A stretch of 64,000 nt of DNA. Origin: Populus alba. Its lineage: Eukaryota > Streptophyta > Magnoliopsida > Malpighiales > Salicaceae. The stretch covers positions 2,170,001 to 2,234,000 of the forward strand of contig NC_133296.1 of assembly GCF_005239225.2 (NCBI RefSeq), read 5' to 3'. The notes under the pieces were generated by a model, which saw nothing but the letters and a program-made list of their open reading frames with translations, did no database searches and was not told the DNA's origin. Each line of letters opens with the position of its first letter. Position 1 is the first letter of the stretch. The position numbers were made by a program, and so were the translations under genes. Of this stretch, positions 1 through 15,877 are shown piece after piece.

Positions 1-3000
1 GTTATTGCGTGGGCTTCACTAGCAACCAGCACAGCAGCATTGGATGCATCATTATCAAGGATCCACTCAATACCTGAAAAAATGAAGAGAAATCTTTTAT
101 GGCAATCAAGAATTGCAATAAATAATAACTGGAGTCCATGGATTCAAAGAAACCCGAATGAACATATTATTCAATTGGTTATGACGGCCACACAATCTAA
201 CATTAGAGTAAATTCACATCTCATTGAGACACCTACCTTTCACATCACTAAAAGGATTAAGATTAAACGAAACAAGCTAACTAGGAAGAATTCACACAAT
301 CAATAGCTATTACGTTATATGCACAACTGAAAGTAATTTTTGTCTTGAGCATAACATAATTTCTACCATGCAAAACATTGTTTCCCTTGTGTAACTGAAC
401 ATCAACCTTTTTAATTTGGAAAGATTGGGGGATTTGGGATGGAAGATCTTCTAAGCAAATATATATGACATTACAGCTAGCCTATTTGTCTCCTCTATTG
501 CAGAAGAAAAAACAAAATTATTTCCAATTTTGATAGTTCTTTTTTATCCAGCGACCACAATCACCTGCTTCTCATAGATTTCATTGAAGACTACAAATAA
601 ACTACTTTTTCATAGTTCCTAACAGAATTAAAGTGGCATGAGAATTGTATAAACTTTGATGACTAATAAAACTCCACGTTCAGATTTCAAACCACAATTT
701 TATCAGTACAGTTACATTTGAAAAGAAGAAAAAAACAGAGAGAATTGACATGACATTGGTCAACCTCTGCTTCTAATCATGTGCTGATTGAACAAATTGT
801 GCAAACATATAATTTCATTACAAAAAAGAGCACATCTTCAAAAACAACTATATCCTTGTAGCCATTGGAACACGAGAAGGACACCAATATTCCAACATAC
901 AAAACTCCAGTAGGTATAGAAATTATCATTAGAAACACCTTGAATGCTTTATTCAACTTATGAATAAAAATGTCCATAATGACATTCCCATAATATATAG
1001 CATTGGAGAATGGTACAGTTGGTGTCAATTTTCTCTCTTCCAATACAAAGTTACCTTTGGCTTTGCTGCTAAACATCCCAGCAACAGCTGCCAGGCTCTC
1101 CTCACTTGTTTCTTGAACCTAACACAATAAATTATGTCAGTCAAGAAATCCAAGCCAAGCTCATAATCCCATACATGTTGCAAATATCAGCATATATATA
1201 TATATAAGAACTAAAAGGCATCAATAAAACACTATAGCCCTAGAATCATTACATTGTGGATTGGAATAGTGTAACAATGTTTTTGCCCTTCTCAAGAAAA
1301 CTCAAAAAGCTTACTATTGGGGGTAAATTGCTTTTTCTGTGGGATCCATTGGACATTACTAGATTGAACAGGGACAAATTCGTCTATTCACTTCTTTTAG
1401 CACACGAAAAATAAAATGTTTTAATTGCCCTTAAAAGCAAAAAAAATATTTAGCTTTCATCCAGGGGATTTTTAGCCTTTCTAATTTCCAAGGGCTTTTC
1501 ATATTTTCATCTTGGTTTTTTTGTTATAGTCAGGTTAGCTTAAAGGCAATTTGGTATTTTGATAAATATAAATATCATTAAGAAAACAATAGTTGGCGTA
1601 ATAATGCTCGTGCCACCATGTGGCGCCTCCGCACTCTTCAGGAGGCATGTGAGTTGTCATCCGACAGAGGAACGCCGACTTCCACGACAGTGGTCACCAC
1701 CTTCCACATGGGGCAGCGCATATGGCGTTTTGGCTAAAGGTGTGTCGATGGTGGCCTCTTTTTTTTTTTTTCCTTCTCTCTCCTTCCCTCAAAATTCACA
1801 TTGGGCATTTAAAATCTCATGGTTGCCCTCTAATTTACTGATATTTCAACTTTGTCCTCATTTGTTTAATTTCTAACTTTTATTGTTTTCCTTTTTTTTC
1901 AAATTCTAATTTATTTTTAATTTCATCCTTGAATCCATAATTGTGTTTTATAATTTTTTCAAATATGATCCTCATTCTTTTGATTTTGATTTTTTGTTTT
2001 GCATTCTTTTATGAATTTGATTTTCTTTTTCAATTTTTCCCTTCAATTCAAAATTCTAGGTTGCGCTCTCATTTACTTTTTATTTCAAATTCGATCCTCA
2101 TTTTCTTTATTGCTATTTTTTTTGTATTCTTTTTGTATAGTTGACTCTTTTTTTTTTAATTTCATCATTCAATTCAAAATTTTAGGCCGTTCTCTAATTA
2201 ACTTTTCATTTCAAATTAGGTCTTCCTTCTTTTAATTGCTCTTTTTTGTTTTGGATCTTTTAGATAATTGCTTCTTTTTCTTTTTTATTTCATCCTTCGA
2301 CATTTGATTCGTTGGGAGTTGGACTTTGTTAAAACACATTAGCAGTGCCTAAGCATCGTTTTTTGTGTTAAAAAAAATCAGTTTGGCCCGCAGCATGGGC
2401 TGCCTATCTAGTCTTAACTGAAATGCATTTATAAGTACCACTAGGCAACATATAAAAGACCGCCTATATGGAACAAGCTTTGCAGGAAAACTTAGAATAT
2501 TTACATCAAAGATGTATGAAAAGCAAACTTAGGGGGCAGCAGTTCTACATCTCCAGTTTATTTAGCTTCTTTTAGGCCCACATGTTTTTAAAGCCGCCAA
2601 CAACGGAACTATAGTACCAATCAATATGAATTTTACCCAACAAACAAGAGTTTTATATTCCAAAAACAGACTTCAATATATGAAAATAGCATCAAGAAAA
2701 ACCATGAAAACTACAAGGGCAAAGTATGTAGAAGAAACACATGGTGGGAAACTACATCAGTCACTCAAAAGATACCACACTCCAGCATGTTATAGAAACC
2801 CAAATTTTCCTTCTCATTATTAGTAAGTCTCTCTAGCAAAGCAGTTAGGGAAATTACTGGGGGCCAACAAAAGTAAAAATGCATAAATATCTTGTACCTG
2901 TACATTTGAAACAACTCGAGCAAGAGCTTTAACCATTCCCTCCACAACATTTGTGTTCTTAGGATGCCTACCAGGTGGATGAAGATGCAATTGTTACAGA

Positions 3001-6000
3001 GCATATAGTTCAATACATGAACAGAATAATTTAATTGCTATATGATTATTGGTCAGTAACCCTAACATATTTTCAAGCATGTCAATGCCCATGCTTTCAA
3101 GTAATAAGTTTTTTCATGGATACATAAAATGAGTTTATCATCATCTTGCATCATTTATATGAAACTAAATTAGACAATCTTCCTCATTGACCTTTTCTTG
3201 TCATTTAAGTTCAATTCCAAGCTGAGCTAATGAAGTTTTAATAGCTTCAAAGTGAATGCTAGTAAATGAGAGAGATTTTGCTAACATGAATGCAACATAA
3301 AGCATGGAGCAAAAGTTGCCGAATTAAGCTAATGGGCTTACATATCAAAGTTCTGGAAAAGAGTTCTTAAAGTTCGTGCCTCCACACAAAAACCCTGTAA
3401 AATTCAACAATATCTATAATTTTCAATATCTTTGGTAAGTACTACCAGATCATCTACAGTTCATATATGTATACAAATAAGCAACAACCACCATTGTAGA
3501 GATTACCCTCAAGATTTCAAGCACAAGAATCCGATGCCACAATGGCAGATCAAGAGAAGTAACCTTCACAAGCATGCTAAGGAAAACCTGCATTTAAGGA
3601 AAATGTTATGCAAGTATATCAATCTATGCTGACATAATGAGGTGAAGTTTCTGTGATAGTATGCGAACAAAAAAATTGAGAAATATAACTTGATTAGAAA
3701 ACTTCAACTAGAGCTTGTTTGGCAGTGTGGTTACGGTTGCTTTTCAAATAATTTTTCGTGCCAAAATATGTGCCAATAATGTTTTTTTATTTTTTAAAAA
3801 TTATTTTTGACATCAGCACATGAAAATGATTTGAAAACATTAAAAACATATTAATTTAAAGTTAATAAAAAAAATTCATATTTTTTCAAAAGCGCTTTTG
3901 AAACACAAAAAAAAAAAAAACAGAAATTGTGAACATGGGCAGCTCCTTTATTAGGAGTGCAAGCCATGATAAAGAATGGGAAGTTATCCAGGAAAGAAAA
4001 AGGATAGGTAGATCACAATTTAGAAGAACAACCTAAGATCAATTAGTAAATTATGAAGAACTGAAGACATAAATGTTATTGAGAACTTGCATCAACACCT
4101 TGGCAAACATTTCTGTAAATGAATGAAAAAGGAGAAGACAAGAAAGTGCTGCCAAAAAGAGTTATCTTGTTTATCCAGCAACAGCATATCTTAAATTGTT
4201 TGTGTTGTTTTCTTTTTTTCACTTTGTGAGCTCTTACTCCAGCCCAGGCCTTTAGCCCAAAGATTTATATCATTTATCTTCCTTTCTCCAAACGTTTCTA
4301 GGCCTCCTACTCCTCTCATTATATTTCCTTTCTCAGAAAATGAGCAATTTATATTGTTTTCAAATTTCCTAAAAACAATGCCCTAAATATGATTAACGAT
4401 TATAAATCAAAAGGCTATCTGAATTTCTAGATTGGTTGTGTCATAAGAGAATTCTGATACAACAATGAATGATGAGAAAAGGAGAAATTCATTCACTCTA
4501 TCAAGTCTTGGAAAGTTCAGAAGAGAATATAGACATATGGAGATGCAAGGCTTAGTAACTGTGACAATATCTTCATAATTCAAGGAGCATATAGCAATCA
4601 GGCCTCTCTAAGAGGATTTGAATCAGAATTTTTCTTCTATTATCAATTGGAGCGGTGATATTTCCCAACTAGCAGGTGGAGGATCATTCCAGGCTCTCTT
4701 CAGTCTCTGATGGCGTAGCTGATGTGGCATGCTAGGATGCTCAAATATGGCATTTATTCTTTCTCAACAGGAGTGAAAACCCTCTCCGCTTCTAGGAGCG
4801 TAGAAGGAAGCTTGGGGAAAAGGTCTAAGTGCAAACATTGAGTCAAACTGATTTAGGTATAGCGATGTAATCTATATACTTAATTCAAATACTCGATGAC
4901 GATATAATGATTCGCTCATGAGTGAACAGTATACTTGGTAAAGCAATTGAATTTTCAGCCATGGGAGATTAGAAGGTGGATGAAGATGCAATTGTACCAA
5001 TCACACCCAAAATATATCAATCTTCTTTGGAAGAAATATTCAAATTTGTTTTCAAGTACCCATGGAATTTACCATTCAAGATTAACATTACAACATAGGT
5101 GAACATACCTCACACTCAGTGATAAGGGATGCGCTGTACAGCCTTATAATATGAGCAACTGATCTCAACACTAACCGACGAAAAGAAGGCTCTCCAGCTT
5201 CTCCTTCAAGCTGAATCAGGTTGGACACAGCGCAAGTAAAATGTGTAAAGTGAAATTCCTCAAGAGATCAATGATTTTATCCACTTGTTTCAAAAAGAGA
5301 AGCTACCTCGGCATTGGTACGAAGTGAAGTCATCAAAAGTGAACATATTTGGTGACGCAAAACCTGTAGAGTTTCCATGCAAACTTTAAATTAGCCAAAG
5401 ATCTACTAACATGCCAAAAATAACCAAGATAAGTGTTCATAATAAATCACCTGTTCATAAGGAACCAAAACCTTGAAAATAACCACATAATTGGATAGAA
5501 TGAACCTGCAGAACAGAAGCATTGAGAAAAATGAAAAATAGATATGCAAAAGAAACACTGCAGTTTTGGTTCAGTAGCAAGAAGATTTTGAAATATTGTG
5601 AGTTGTTTCTCATGATTATTGACTCCAAGGAAATCCAGGAGCTTCAATATATAGCAAAGAACTATGAAATGTTGTGAGCAGAGATAAATTTCTCACTCGA
5701 GTATATCAAGTGCAAATATCCGTTGGAGAGAATTGACATGTAACCAGATCGCCTGTCGGATGGAAAAATTAGTTAAACAGCTTTCACTAACATGATTCCT
5801 AAGAAACAAAAATAATCACAGCAAAATAAAACATCAGATGTGAAATTCAGTGACAGAGACTATATTTAACAGCTTCAAATAGCACATACAGATCCACCTG
5901 CAGCAAGAGCTGTCAGGTCTTCAAGTAAACGAAGCCCAAGCTTTCCAGCATTTGTTAGTGTCTCCCTCATCAATGATTGTCCTCTGGAAACAATTTCATG

Positions 6001-9000
6001 CTCCCATGACCTGTTCATGCTGAAGTTAAATACATGGATATGACATAGTGCACATTCTAAGAACTTTCCAAACCAAAAAAAAGGAGGAGTATGTTCATAC
6101 AACATATAACTCCCTCCCCTTTCACAGCTCATGTGGAGCTATCCTCGTATTCAAATTTATTTAATTGGTTGAAAGCAGATATACCCAAAACATAAACATC
6201 AAACACAACAATAAATATGTATTAAGAGTTCCCTTTATAAATGACATGGACACCCCCAAGCACAAGAAATAACATGTTTTGAGTCATATAAGATTTCCAT
6301 GAAAAAATACTTACTCTGAATTATTGATGCTGCGATTAACATCACCAGTTACTGAACTGGATCGAGAAATATGACCTCCAGAACCAAACTTTCCCACTGG
6401 AAGAGACTCAACATGAACCACACGATCAAAAATCAATGCTACTGCCTGTCTGATGGTAGCTGCAGCAGTGCTGAATAAAAAACAATTATATGATTAACAG
6501 ATGAAATGTAGGGCATCATCTCTCAAAATAAAGAGGTTAATCATTAATGAATGATGAATTTTGGAAGAAAAGAGTGGCTGGAAGGCCTCTTGAATTTTAA
6601 GATGTGTTTGCCAATAATTGAACTTACTTTCGCACACTATCAGAGGATCGGTTATTTTCAAGAAGCCGAAGACATATATGAAGGGCTTGTGCCATATTCG
6701 CCTGAGATAAATAGAATGTTTAAAGCACAAAAGCTTGTAATACCCCCATCCCAACCCAAAATCAGAAATACAAAACATAAGGTACAAATTAAAAGGATAA
6801 ACGTAGAGAGCACACAATGATGCCAAATTTGTGCCTTGATTATCACATCTAAAAAATTTCCAGAGAAACTTATCATCCTATATCACATAAAAGAGAAATA
6901 TTGCGCAGCTAAAATTATGGATTTGGGTTCACATACCATAAACATATTCAACTTCAGGTTCACAAAAGTTATTTCCTCGGGCATGTCTTTGAGATTAAAA
7001 CTTAAACTATTCAATAAAATTTAAGTTTGATATTACTGTTCGACTAGTTTCACATTTAATGAACTCGGCAGTTTTGGTTCAGCATATCAACAATTGCAAC
7101 AGCATTCTTGCCATTAAAGAGCAAATTGTTTTCTTCGACACTATCAGATAATAGATGATGATCTAAATCCAATGCATTTCCAATTGGGAAATATCAGATA
7201 CATGCAGGTAACTCCTCGTATTTTATATGCATCTGAATCCAACAATTTCCAATATTTTTTTATAAAATAAACTAGTTCCATTAAGTCAAATATATAGCTC
7301 CATTTGCACAATAAAATAAAAAAACTATATCCATTTATGAGCATCTAATAGTAAAATTGATTGTTGTATGTGTGTGGGTGTGTTTGTGACACCCCCATAG
7401 CTTTACTCACACTATTGGATAGCAAACAGACTCAACAATAGGGCAAGGAAAGTTAAGCTCATCCTAAATTAGTTTCTTAAATAAGTGGAGAATCAAATTC
7501 ACAAAATTGAAGGTGCAAGTATATACTGTATTTATGTCCATTTTATTCCAGTCCAGTCTCCAGCTGATCTCAAATAAATGAGCACATCAGCATAACTGGA
7601 AATATATGCTTAATGCTACTAATCGATTATATTGATCAGAGAACTTTTACATGCTTAATATTACTGGTCAGTCATATTGATCAGAGACCTACAATATTCA
7701 ATATCCGCAGGATTTCTTGGTAATATGCTAGCTTAAGTTTGTAAATGTGCTTTGTGATCAAAGGTATGAAAGAGAAAAGCATGCATTCTAATTTCAGTAT
7801 ATCAATAATTCAACAGAGTTTCCATAATTATTTTTTTTCTTAACACATTGGGCTTTGATCTAGTTACCAACCTCGTTACCGGTACAAGGCATTCCACACA
7901 CTTACTGGGGAGATGAACTAAATGATGGATCCTTACCTCATTTTCAGGATGTAAACGTGACTGAAATATTATTAATATAGTCTGTAGAGTCTTAAGTTGA
8001 ACACTCTCATCTGCCATTTCAGCATGCTGCATAGAGGAGAAGATCGATATATAAGATTTCCAATCAAGTATCTATTTTATATTTTTTTCAAGAAAATCAA
8101 GCAATCAGGAATACTAGTATGCCTATTTTTCAAAAGAAAAATAATTATCTTCCATAATTTCCACATAAAATACATATTTAAATATAACTTTCTGGTAGGA
8201 AACAATAATAAGCCTTCTGTAGAAAGAATAAATTTTTGTGTCCATGAACACCTTGACGGCGATATGAAGTAATAATTTCCTTAACTGACCAACAGTAATA
8301 ACAATAGATCCTCCTTGCATGTGGAGAAGCTCGTTAGAAATGATGAAAATCAGCAAAAATCAAGTTTAGCAATATTAAAAGTCATTCATGGAGAAGATTT
8401 GGAGCACACAGAGAGGAAATAACAACCATCAAAGTATTTGATAAGAATTCACAATTACCAATTGAGTGCCTAAGAAATATCCTTCTGGCATGATTAAAAA
8501 TCAACCTTGTTAGGATTATACGGGACATGATGCTCTGGTAACCTCTCCTTCAAAGCATGCAAGTAAGTTCAATGTTCATACATGGTTGCTTCATTAAGGG
8601 GACCGATGCAAGTAATTTAGTTGTTTTGGACCAAGAAGGAGCCTATGCAAAAGCTAGGTCCAAAACTTATAGGAACAACTAAAGATATAGACAGGGTATC
8701 TGCATTGTTTACTGCTGCTTATAAACAGACTCCGATTGGTCCCTTTTCCTTTATCCTCACAACACTTCTTAATTTGTTAAGTTACCGATATTGATAGTTA
8801 TACAAGACAAGTTTTTCTTCTCAATGAATAAATCATGAAAAATAGATAATTATTAGCATTTGGATGACATCCTGGCTTGGATTCTTGCTGATTTATTTTC
8901 TAATTATTTCCTTAATTAATATTCTATTTCAGTGTCCCAGAACAATTTCCTTGAGCATTTAAAATGAAAAATGATTCACGTCCATTTTCTAACTCTAACA

Positions 9001-10230
9001 ACCTTATAATCAATGAGATGTTAAATGCAGGAAGGAAAAAAATATATATATATATATATACACACACATGCATGTATGTATATCGCCTAGCAAAAAATTC
9101 AGAACAAGACAGTTCAATGTAGGCTCATTTCAAGACAGTTTTAGTGAATGCTAAAACAATTTTAAAGTAGAAGCTAATAAAACTACAAACTTACAGTTTT
9201 CAGTGTAGAAAGGATTTCTTTCAGAGCTGATGGAGCAACTGCATCATGGGATATGAGCTTTTGTAGACAGGAAAGTCCAATCACACTCAACTTTACCGTT
9301 CTAACCTCACAAGCCATCAAAAATATTCGCAGAATATCCTCATTATCTGCAATTTCACTAGGACTTGATAGCGATCGAAGCTGCAAGAACAACACCCAGG
9401 AAAGGAAAAAAGACTCAAGCTCAGCTTCCAGATCAAAGGCAATAAATAACACATTGACTTCAAACCCCATGGCTCCATTCCCGTCATATAGATTTGAAAA
9501 GAAAAAAACTACTAAAAATTTGTATGCACTATTATTTAACCTAAAATTCCAAGTATGAAACATAACTTGGAGTAAAACAAAAACTAACGATAATATAAAC
9601 ATGACCCCAAATTCTTCATGCAACTCTGCCCATCAACATTTTGAACTCTGCAGAATTGTTAAAAAAAAAATTCCTAAGAAAAAATCTACATTGCGAAATG
9701 CACAAGCAAACTAAAAGCTCTATTCAACCAAGTCATCATTCCGAAAATAAACTTAAAATTCGTATTTGTGCATGTAAAAATAATCTCAAAACTAAATTAT
9801 TCTATTTCAGATGTTAAAAATGCCAAATTCAAACGACTTCGGTTCCAAAAAAAATAACAGCACGTAATTAACTCCAGTCACTATTTTAAGCTCGGTTTCC
9901 CGGCACTGGTTTCATTTAAAAAAATCCTACTAAACACACCTGTTTATATCAAACGGCATTAAATTATCAAACGCTAAATTACAGGCGATTGCGTGAGCTT
10001 AAAGAAGCCACATTTGCAACAATTCAAGATAAAAGAAATACCAATACACTTTGACCGATATAAAGAAATCAGTAGTAAATGTTAACAAATGTGTGTGATT
10101 TTTTAGTTTGAATTCGAATGTGTACCTTTAAAATGGCATGTTCAGCGCCGTCTTTAACGGCAGGGTAACGTCGGCGAGCTTCGGCGGACAGAGCTCGGAG
10201 ATCGGATTCCAATACTGCCATGAACGCCAT
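1..10230 (-). CDS. MON2: MON2-like DCB/HUS trafficking protein, 5' part (15 exons, runs off the window)
   Basis: Coding exons in transcript order: 10230-10126, 9380-9195, 8026-7937, 6701-6628, 6470-6315, 6010-5890, 5752-5697, 5505-5451, 5363-5307, 5210-5109, 3587-3507, 3394-3342, 2967-2898, 1118-1055 and 73 to beyond 1. All have GT-AG borders and matching phases. They give about 447 residues starting MAFMAVLESDLRALSAEARR. Recognisable stretches are GLSCLQKLISHDAVAPSALK, LKTLQTILIIFQSRLHPENE, GKLGLRLLEDLTA and LWHRILVLEILRGFC, which match the plant MON2 homolog (Arabidopsis At5g27970 type, about 1,600 residues). The family is related to the large Arf-GEFs through its N-terminal DCB and HUS regions but lacks a Sec7 domain; it acts at the Golgi/trans-Golgi network and endosomes. 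Only the helical N-terminal part is present here. The start ATG lies in a typical context just downstream of a pyrimidine-rich leader (minus strand of about 10,330-10,380). The missing 3' end is a window effect. Confidence 0.93.
1596..1765. repeat. GC-rich block in MON2 intron, possible repeat fragment
   Basis: This block is far more GC-rich than the surrounding intron (for example GTGCCACCATGTGGCGCC and GGAGGCATGTGAGTTGTC). A partly similar GC-rich block lies at about 52,750-52,900, containing CTTTTTAGGAGGCGCATGAA. The resemblance is short and imperfect. It may be an old dispersed repeat or transposon end, directly followed by the 120-bp minisatellite. No coding potential is recognisable. 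Confidence 0.3.
1780..2310. repeat. Degenerate minisatellite, about 120-bp period, in MON2 intron
   Basis: Four to five imperfect units recur at about 1796, 1920, 2037, 2162 and 2283. Each is T-rich, with a core like TTCAATTCAAAATTYTAGG followed about 30 bases later by TTTCAAATT(C/A)GRTCCTC. Spacing is about 117-125 bases. It lies in the 1.8-kb intron between the exons at 2967 and 1118. Reverse-complement relatives of the same core appear around 47.8-48.0 kb and 48.6-48.7 kb, so this is a dispersed family. Confidence 0.6.
3713..3912. mobile_element. MITE-like element copy in MON2 intron (3' end eroded)
   Basis: Starts GCTTGTTTGGCAGTGTGG and contains the core TTTTTGACATCAGCACATGA, shared almost base for base with the better-preserved copy at 12,932-13,141. 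The right terminus is replaced by an A-rich tract after AGCGCTTTTGAAACAC, so no terminal inverted repeat or target duplication can be read. Non-autonomous, with no coding capacity. It sits in the 1.5-kb intron between the exons at 5109 and 3587. Confidence 0.5.
9042..9068. repeat. (TA)n(CA)n microsatellite in MON2 intron
   Basis: A (TA) run of about ten units is followed directly by four CA units, inside the intron between the exons at 9195 and 8026. A simple-sequence tract likely to vary in length. Confidence 0.9.
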
Positions 10231-10399
10231 GGCTCGAAAAGCGTTTTCTTGATTTGAATTTGATTATCAATTGGTGAATTTAGGGTTTTGAAAACAAAAA
10301 CATTGAGAGATCGATCAATTAATTCTTTTCTTGAAAGAAAAAAAACGAGAGAGAGCGAGAGAAAGGGTAGTGAGAGAGGGTAGATCTGTTATTTTCTGC

Positions 10400-10685
10400 A
10401 CGTGTGGAGAACACGTGTGAGATTTGAAAGTTCAGACCCGACCCGGTGATTTATCCGGCCAAGAAATCAAGTTCTAGGCTACATGGGCTTATCCTGGTTA
10501 ATCAGTAAATATTTAAAAATAATTAAAATTTTAATATTTTATATAAAAAAAAACAATACATGTTATAAATTAATAATTTTAATTACACGTATACCATTTT
10601 AAAAAATAAATAAATAAAGAGCATGTTGGAAATACAACTGAATATGAATTAATTTGTATTCTCACAGAAATTTTAATTTATTTTG

Positions 10686-10739
<54 letters not shown>

Positions 10740-12923
10740 TGTTGCATTATATGTATACATTGATGTATTCTATTCTATAATATTTATGAGTTTTCAAATG
10801 AAGTAGAAAATAATAATAATGGATAATTTACAATTACTTGTCAATAAGAATTTTCTATAACAATATTTGTGTACCTTTCATCATATTACTCTTGTTTTCT
10901 CTCGAAGGGCAGGAATAATTGTGTGTTATTGCTCCAAACAAAAATCTAAATAATAGTTTACGAGAACAGTGAGTTATAATCAAAATTCATATATCAGTTT
11001 TATATGTTATTCTATAAGAAATAATGCTTGTTGACTTTAAAAGATTATATCCACAAAATTGTGAGATTTCAAGAATAAATTAATGTCAATTAAGAAAAAA
11101 TACATTTAAAAAAAATTGAATTGAGTTTTACTTAAGTTAATTGAGTTTTACTGGATTTTTATTTATTCTGATCTTTTATTTTACCCGAACAAGTAGTTTT
11201 TATATTGGATTGACCAGGTTTTATAACTATAGTTTGGTGAGCATAATTTGACATGCGGTTTTCATATTGGGTTTTATGGACTTTTTATTTTAGGATAGAG
11301 TTTTTGGGTTTTTATTTGATCAAAGGCATCTAAGAAGGTTTATACCAGTAAATAAATTATTATATTTATCATTTTCTTTAAAAAAAATAAAAATTTATTT
11401 TAATAAATATGGGACATTTTAATTTTTTATACCACTTATAATAAAATTTACACATATTTTATTTTTTTCATAGCCATTCCTAAAAAAATGCATATTTATT
11501 TCATAGTCATTCCTCATTTGATACTATTTTTTTTTATTCATCATTAATTTTTTTATAGAGTATTTATGGTAGATTAAATTGTTTTTTAGAAGACTAGACA
11601 TGATTTTGAGTTATAATTAAAAAAAATTTACTCTAGTCATATATGAAAATCTACTCCATGACTTTGTTTATTTCATGTAAAGTAATTTCCAAGCTTTCTT
11701 AATTTTAGTGAGTTTTAGAAAATTAATTTTTAATAAAATAATTTTTAGTAAAAAAAAAAATTTGTGAGAAAACTACTTTCCAATAAATTAGTTTTTAACG
11801 AAAACAAAAATAATAATTTCCCAAAAAAAGTGTTTTTCTCTTTTTAATTTTTGAAAGCACGTTCCGTATCTTTACACGTATAACCTTACACAAAGCTTAC
11901 TTTCCTTGTCTTCTTACACAAAAACAAAAACAAAAAACCAAATATCTAACTCTTTAAGTCATACTATTAACTAATTTAGCTCTTTCATTAATTTTAAAAA
12001 AATTAATTTGAGTTTTTTTTAAAATGAATTTAGTTAAAAAAATATTTAACAAGGTTATATGTCTATATTATTATATTTAAAATATTTATATTATATGTGT
12101 ATTGATATTTTATAAAATAAGCTATATATAAATATATGATATAATAATTTTTTTCCCATATTTATACATTTGTATCTCATTCTTTTATTGTAAATAGTCA
12201 GATAGTTGCATTCAATGTTAAATATATGTTAGATAAACTTAAGAAAATTAAAATATTTAAAGGTTGTTTTTTTATTTTATTTTTTATGACATAACTAAAT
12301 ACTGAAAACTGTTTCCCAACTAATTTTTTAAGACACTACCAAATACTAAAAAATAAATTTTTTAAGACACTACCAAATACTAAAAAATAATCTCCCCTTT
12401 TAAAATTTACTTTCTATAAAAATTACTTTTCAAAAAAAAAAATAATTGTCTAGCAAACAAACAAACCTAATTAAAAATTCTAAAGTTTTTTTTTTGTTAA
12501 ATTCCAAGTCAAAATTAAACATTTAAAGTTTTAATTTTTTTACCAAAACAAAGTTTTGTCTGGAATCTAATTTGTTGATTAAATATAAAGATTAAAAGCA
12601 TGTTTATTTTTTATTTCAAAAGCATTTTTGAAAATTTTTATATTTTTATATTTTATTTCAAATTAATATATTTTTTTGTGTTTTCAAATTATTTTACTAT
12701 GTTAATATAAAAAATAAATTTTAAAAAATAAAAAATATATATTATTTCAATAAATTTCTAAATAAAAAACTCTTTAAAAAAACAATTATTACCACGCTTA
12801 CACCAAAAGGCTCATGACCTCTTAGGAATTAGGATGCCCTTTATTAAAAAAACAAAAGCAGGATACATCATTTATATTTATCAGTAGAGACAAGACCTGC
12901 CCTCCAGAGTCCAGAGTTCTCAG
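10400..12923. other. Intergenic AT-rich spacer between MON2 and the OASTL array
   Basis: No gene is recognised. Contents: a (TA)n microsatellite at 10,687-10,737 of about 25 units; a 35-base direct tandem repeat at about 12,322-12,392 (TTTTAAGACACTACCAAATA twice); and an AT-rich segment at 12,597-12,800 that resembles an eroded member of the MITE-like family seen at 3,713 and 12,932. All frames are crowded with stop codons. Confidence 0.7.
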
Positions 12924-12931
12924 CTAATAAA

Positions 12932-13141
12932 AGCGTGTTTGACAGTGTGGTAGCGGTTGCTTTTCAAATAGCTTTTCATGCCGAAATACATGCCACTGAT
13001 TTTTTTCATTTTTTAAAAATCATTTTTGACATCAGCACATCAAAACGATCCAAAAAGTACAAACCAAACTTAATTTTAGTAAAAAAAAAATAAATTTGAA
13101 TTTAGGCAAAACACCGTTTGGAACGCAATGCCAAACGGTGT
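12932..13141. mobile_element. Non-autonomous DNA transposon (MITE), 210 bp, hAT-like
   Basis: The left end reads AGCGTGTTTGACAGTGTGG. The right end, reverse complemented, reads ACACCGTTTGGCATTGCG. These are imperfect terminal inverted repeats sharing GTTTG-CA-TG. The element is flanked by near-identical 8-base sequences, CTAATAAA at 12,924-12,931 and CTAATAAG at 13,142-13,149, consistent with the 8-bp target duplication of hAT-type elements. The internal core TTTTTGACATCAGCACATCA matches the copy at 3,713. It lies about 365 bases beyond the stop codon of the first OASTL gene and has no coding capacity. Confidence 0.65.
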
Positions 13142-13505
13142 CTAATAAGGCTACGGCTCAAGTATTACAGTTTCTAGAAATGTGACAGAGAAACCCCTTT
13201 TTTTTTTTTTTATCTTTAATGCTTGAACAACGTTTCCAAAATAACACAAGTCTTAGACAGGTTTCTCGTGAACTTTAATAAGCAATAAGATTCTGCACTT
13301 TTATATGCAAGTCAAGAGCTAGGGCAAGCTGAAAGTCAGTCAGATACAGCATAGCTGCATGGTGGAAGGATTGCCAGCCCTTCTGCATGCCTGATGAGTA
13401 TACCAGCTCTCAGGTGTCATCAGCTATTAATTGATCAAGCAAACTATTACTAGCTCTGTTTCCAGGTCCGACACACTAAAATACAAGAAATGTTGAAGTT
13501 ACAGT

Positions 13506-15877
<2,372 letters not shown>

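Noticed and set aside
8123..8356. Possible MON2 exon (GGSIVITVGQLRKLLLHIAVK) between the second and third exons
   Set aside because: Exons at 9195 and 8026 join in phase and reproduce the conserved LSTLKT-HAEMADESVQLK sequence without it.
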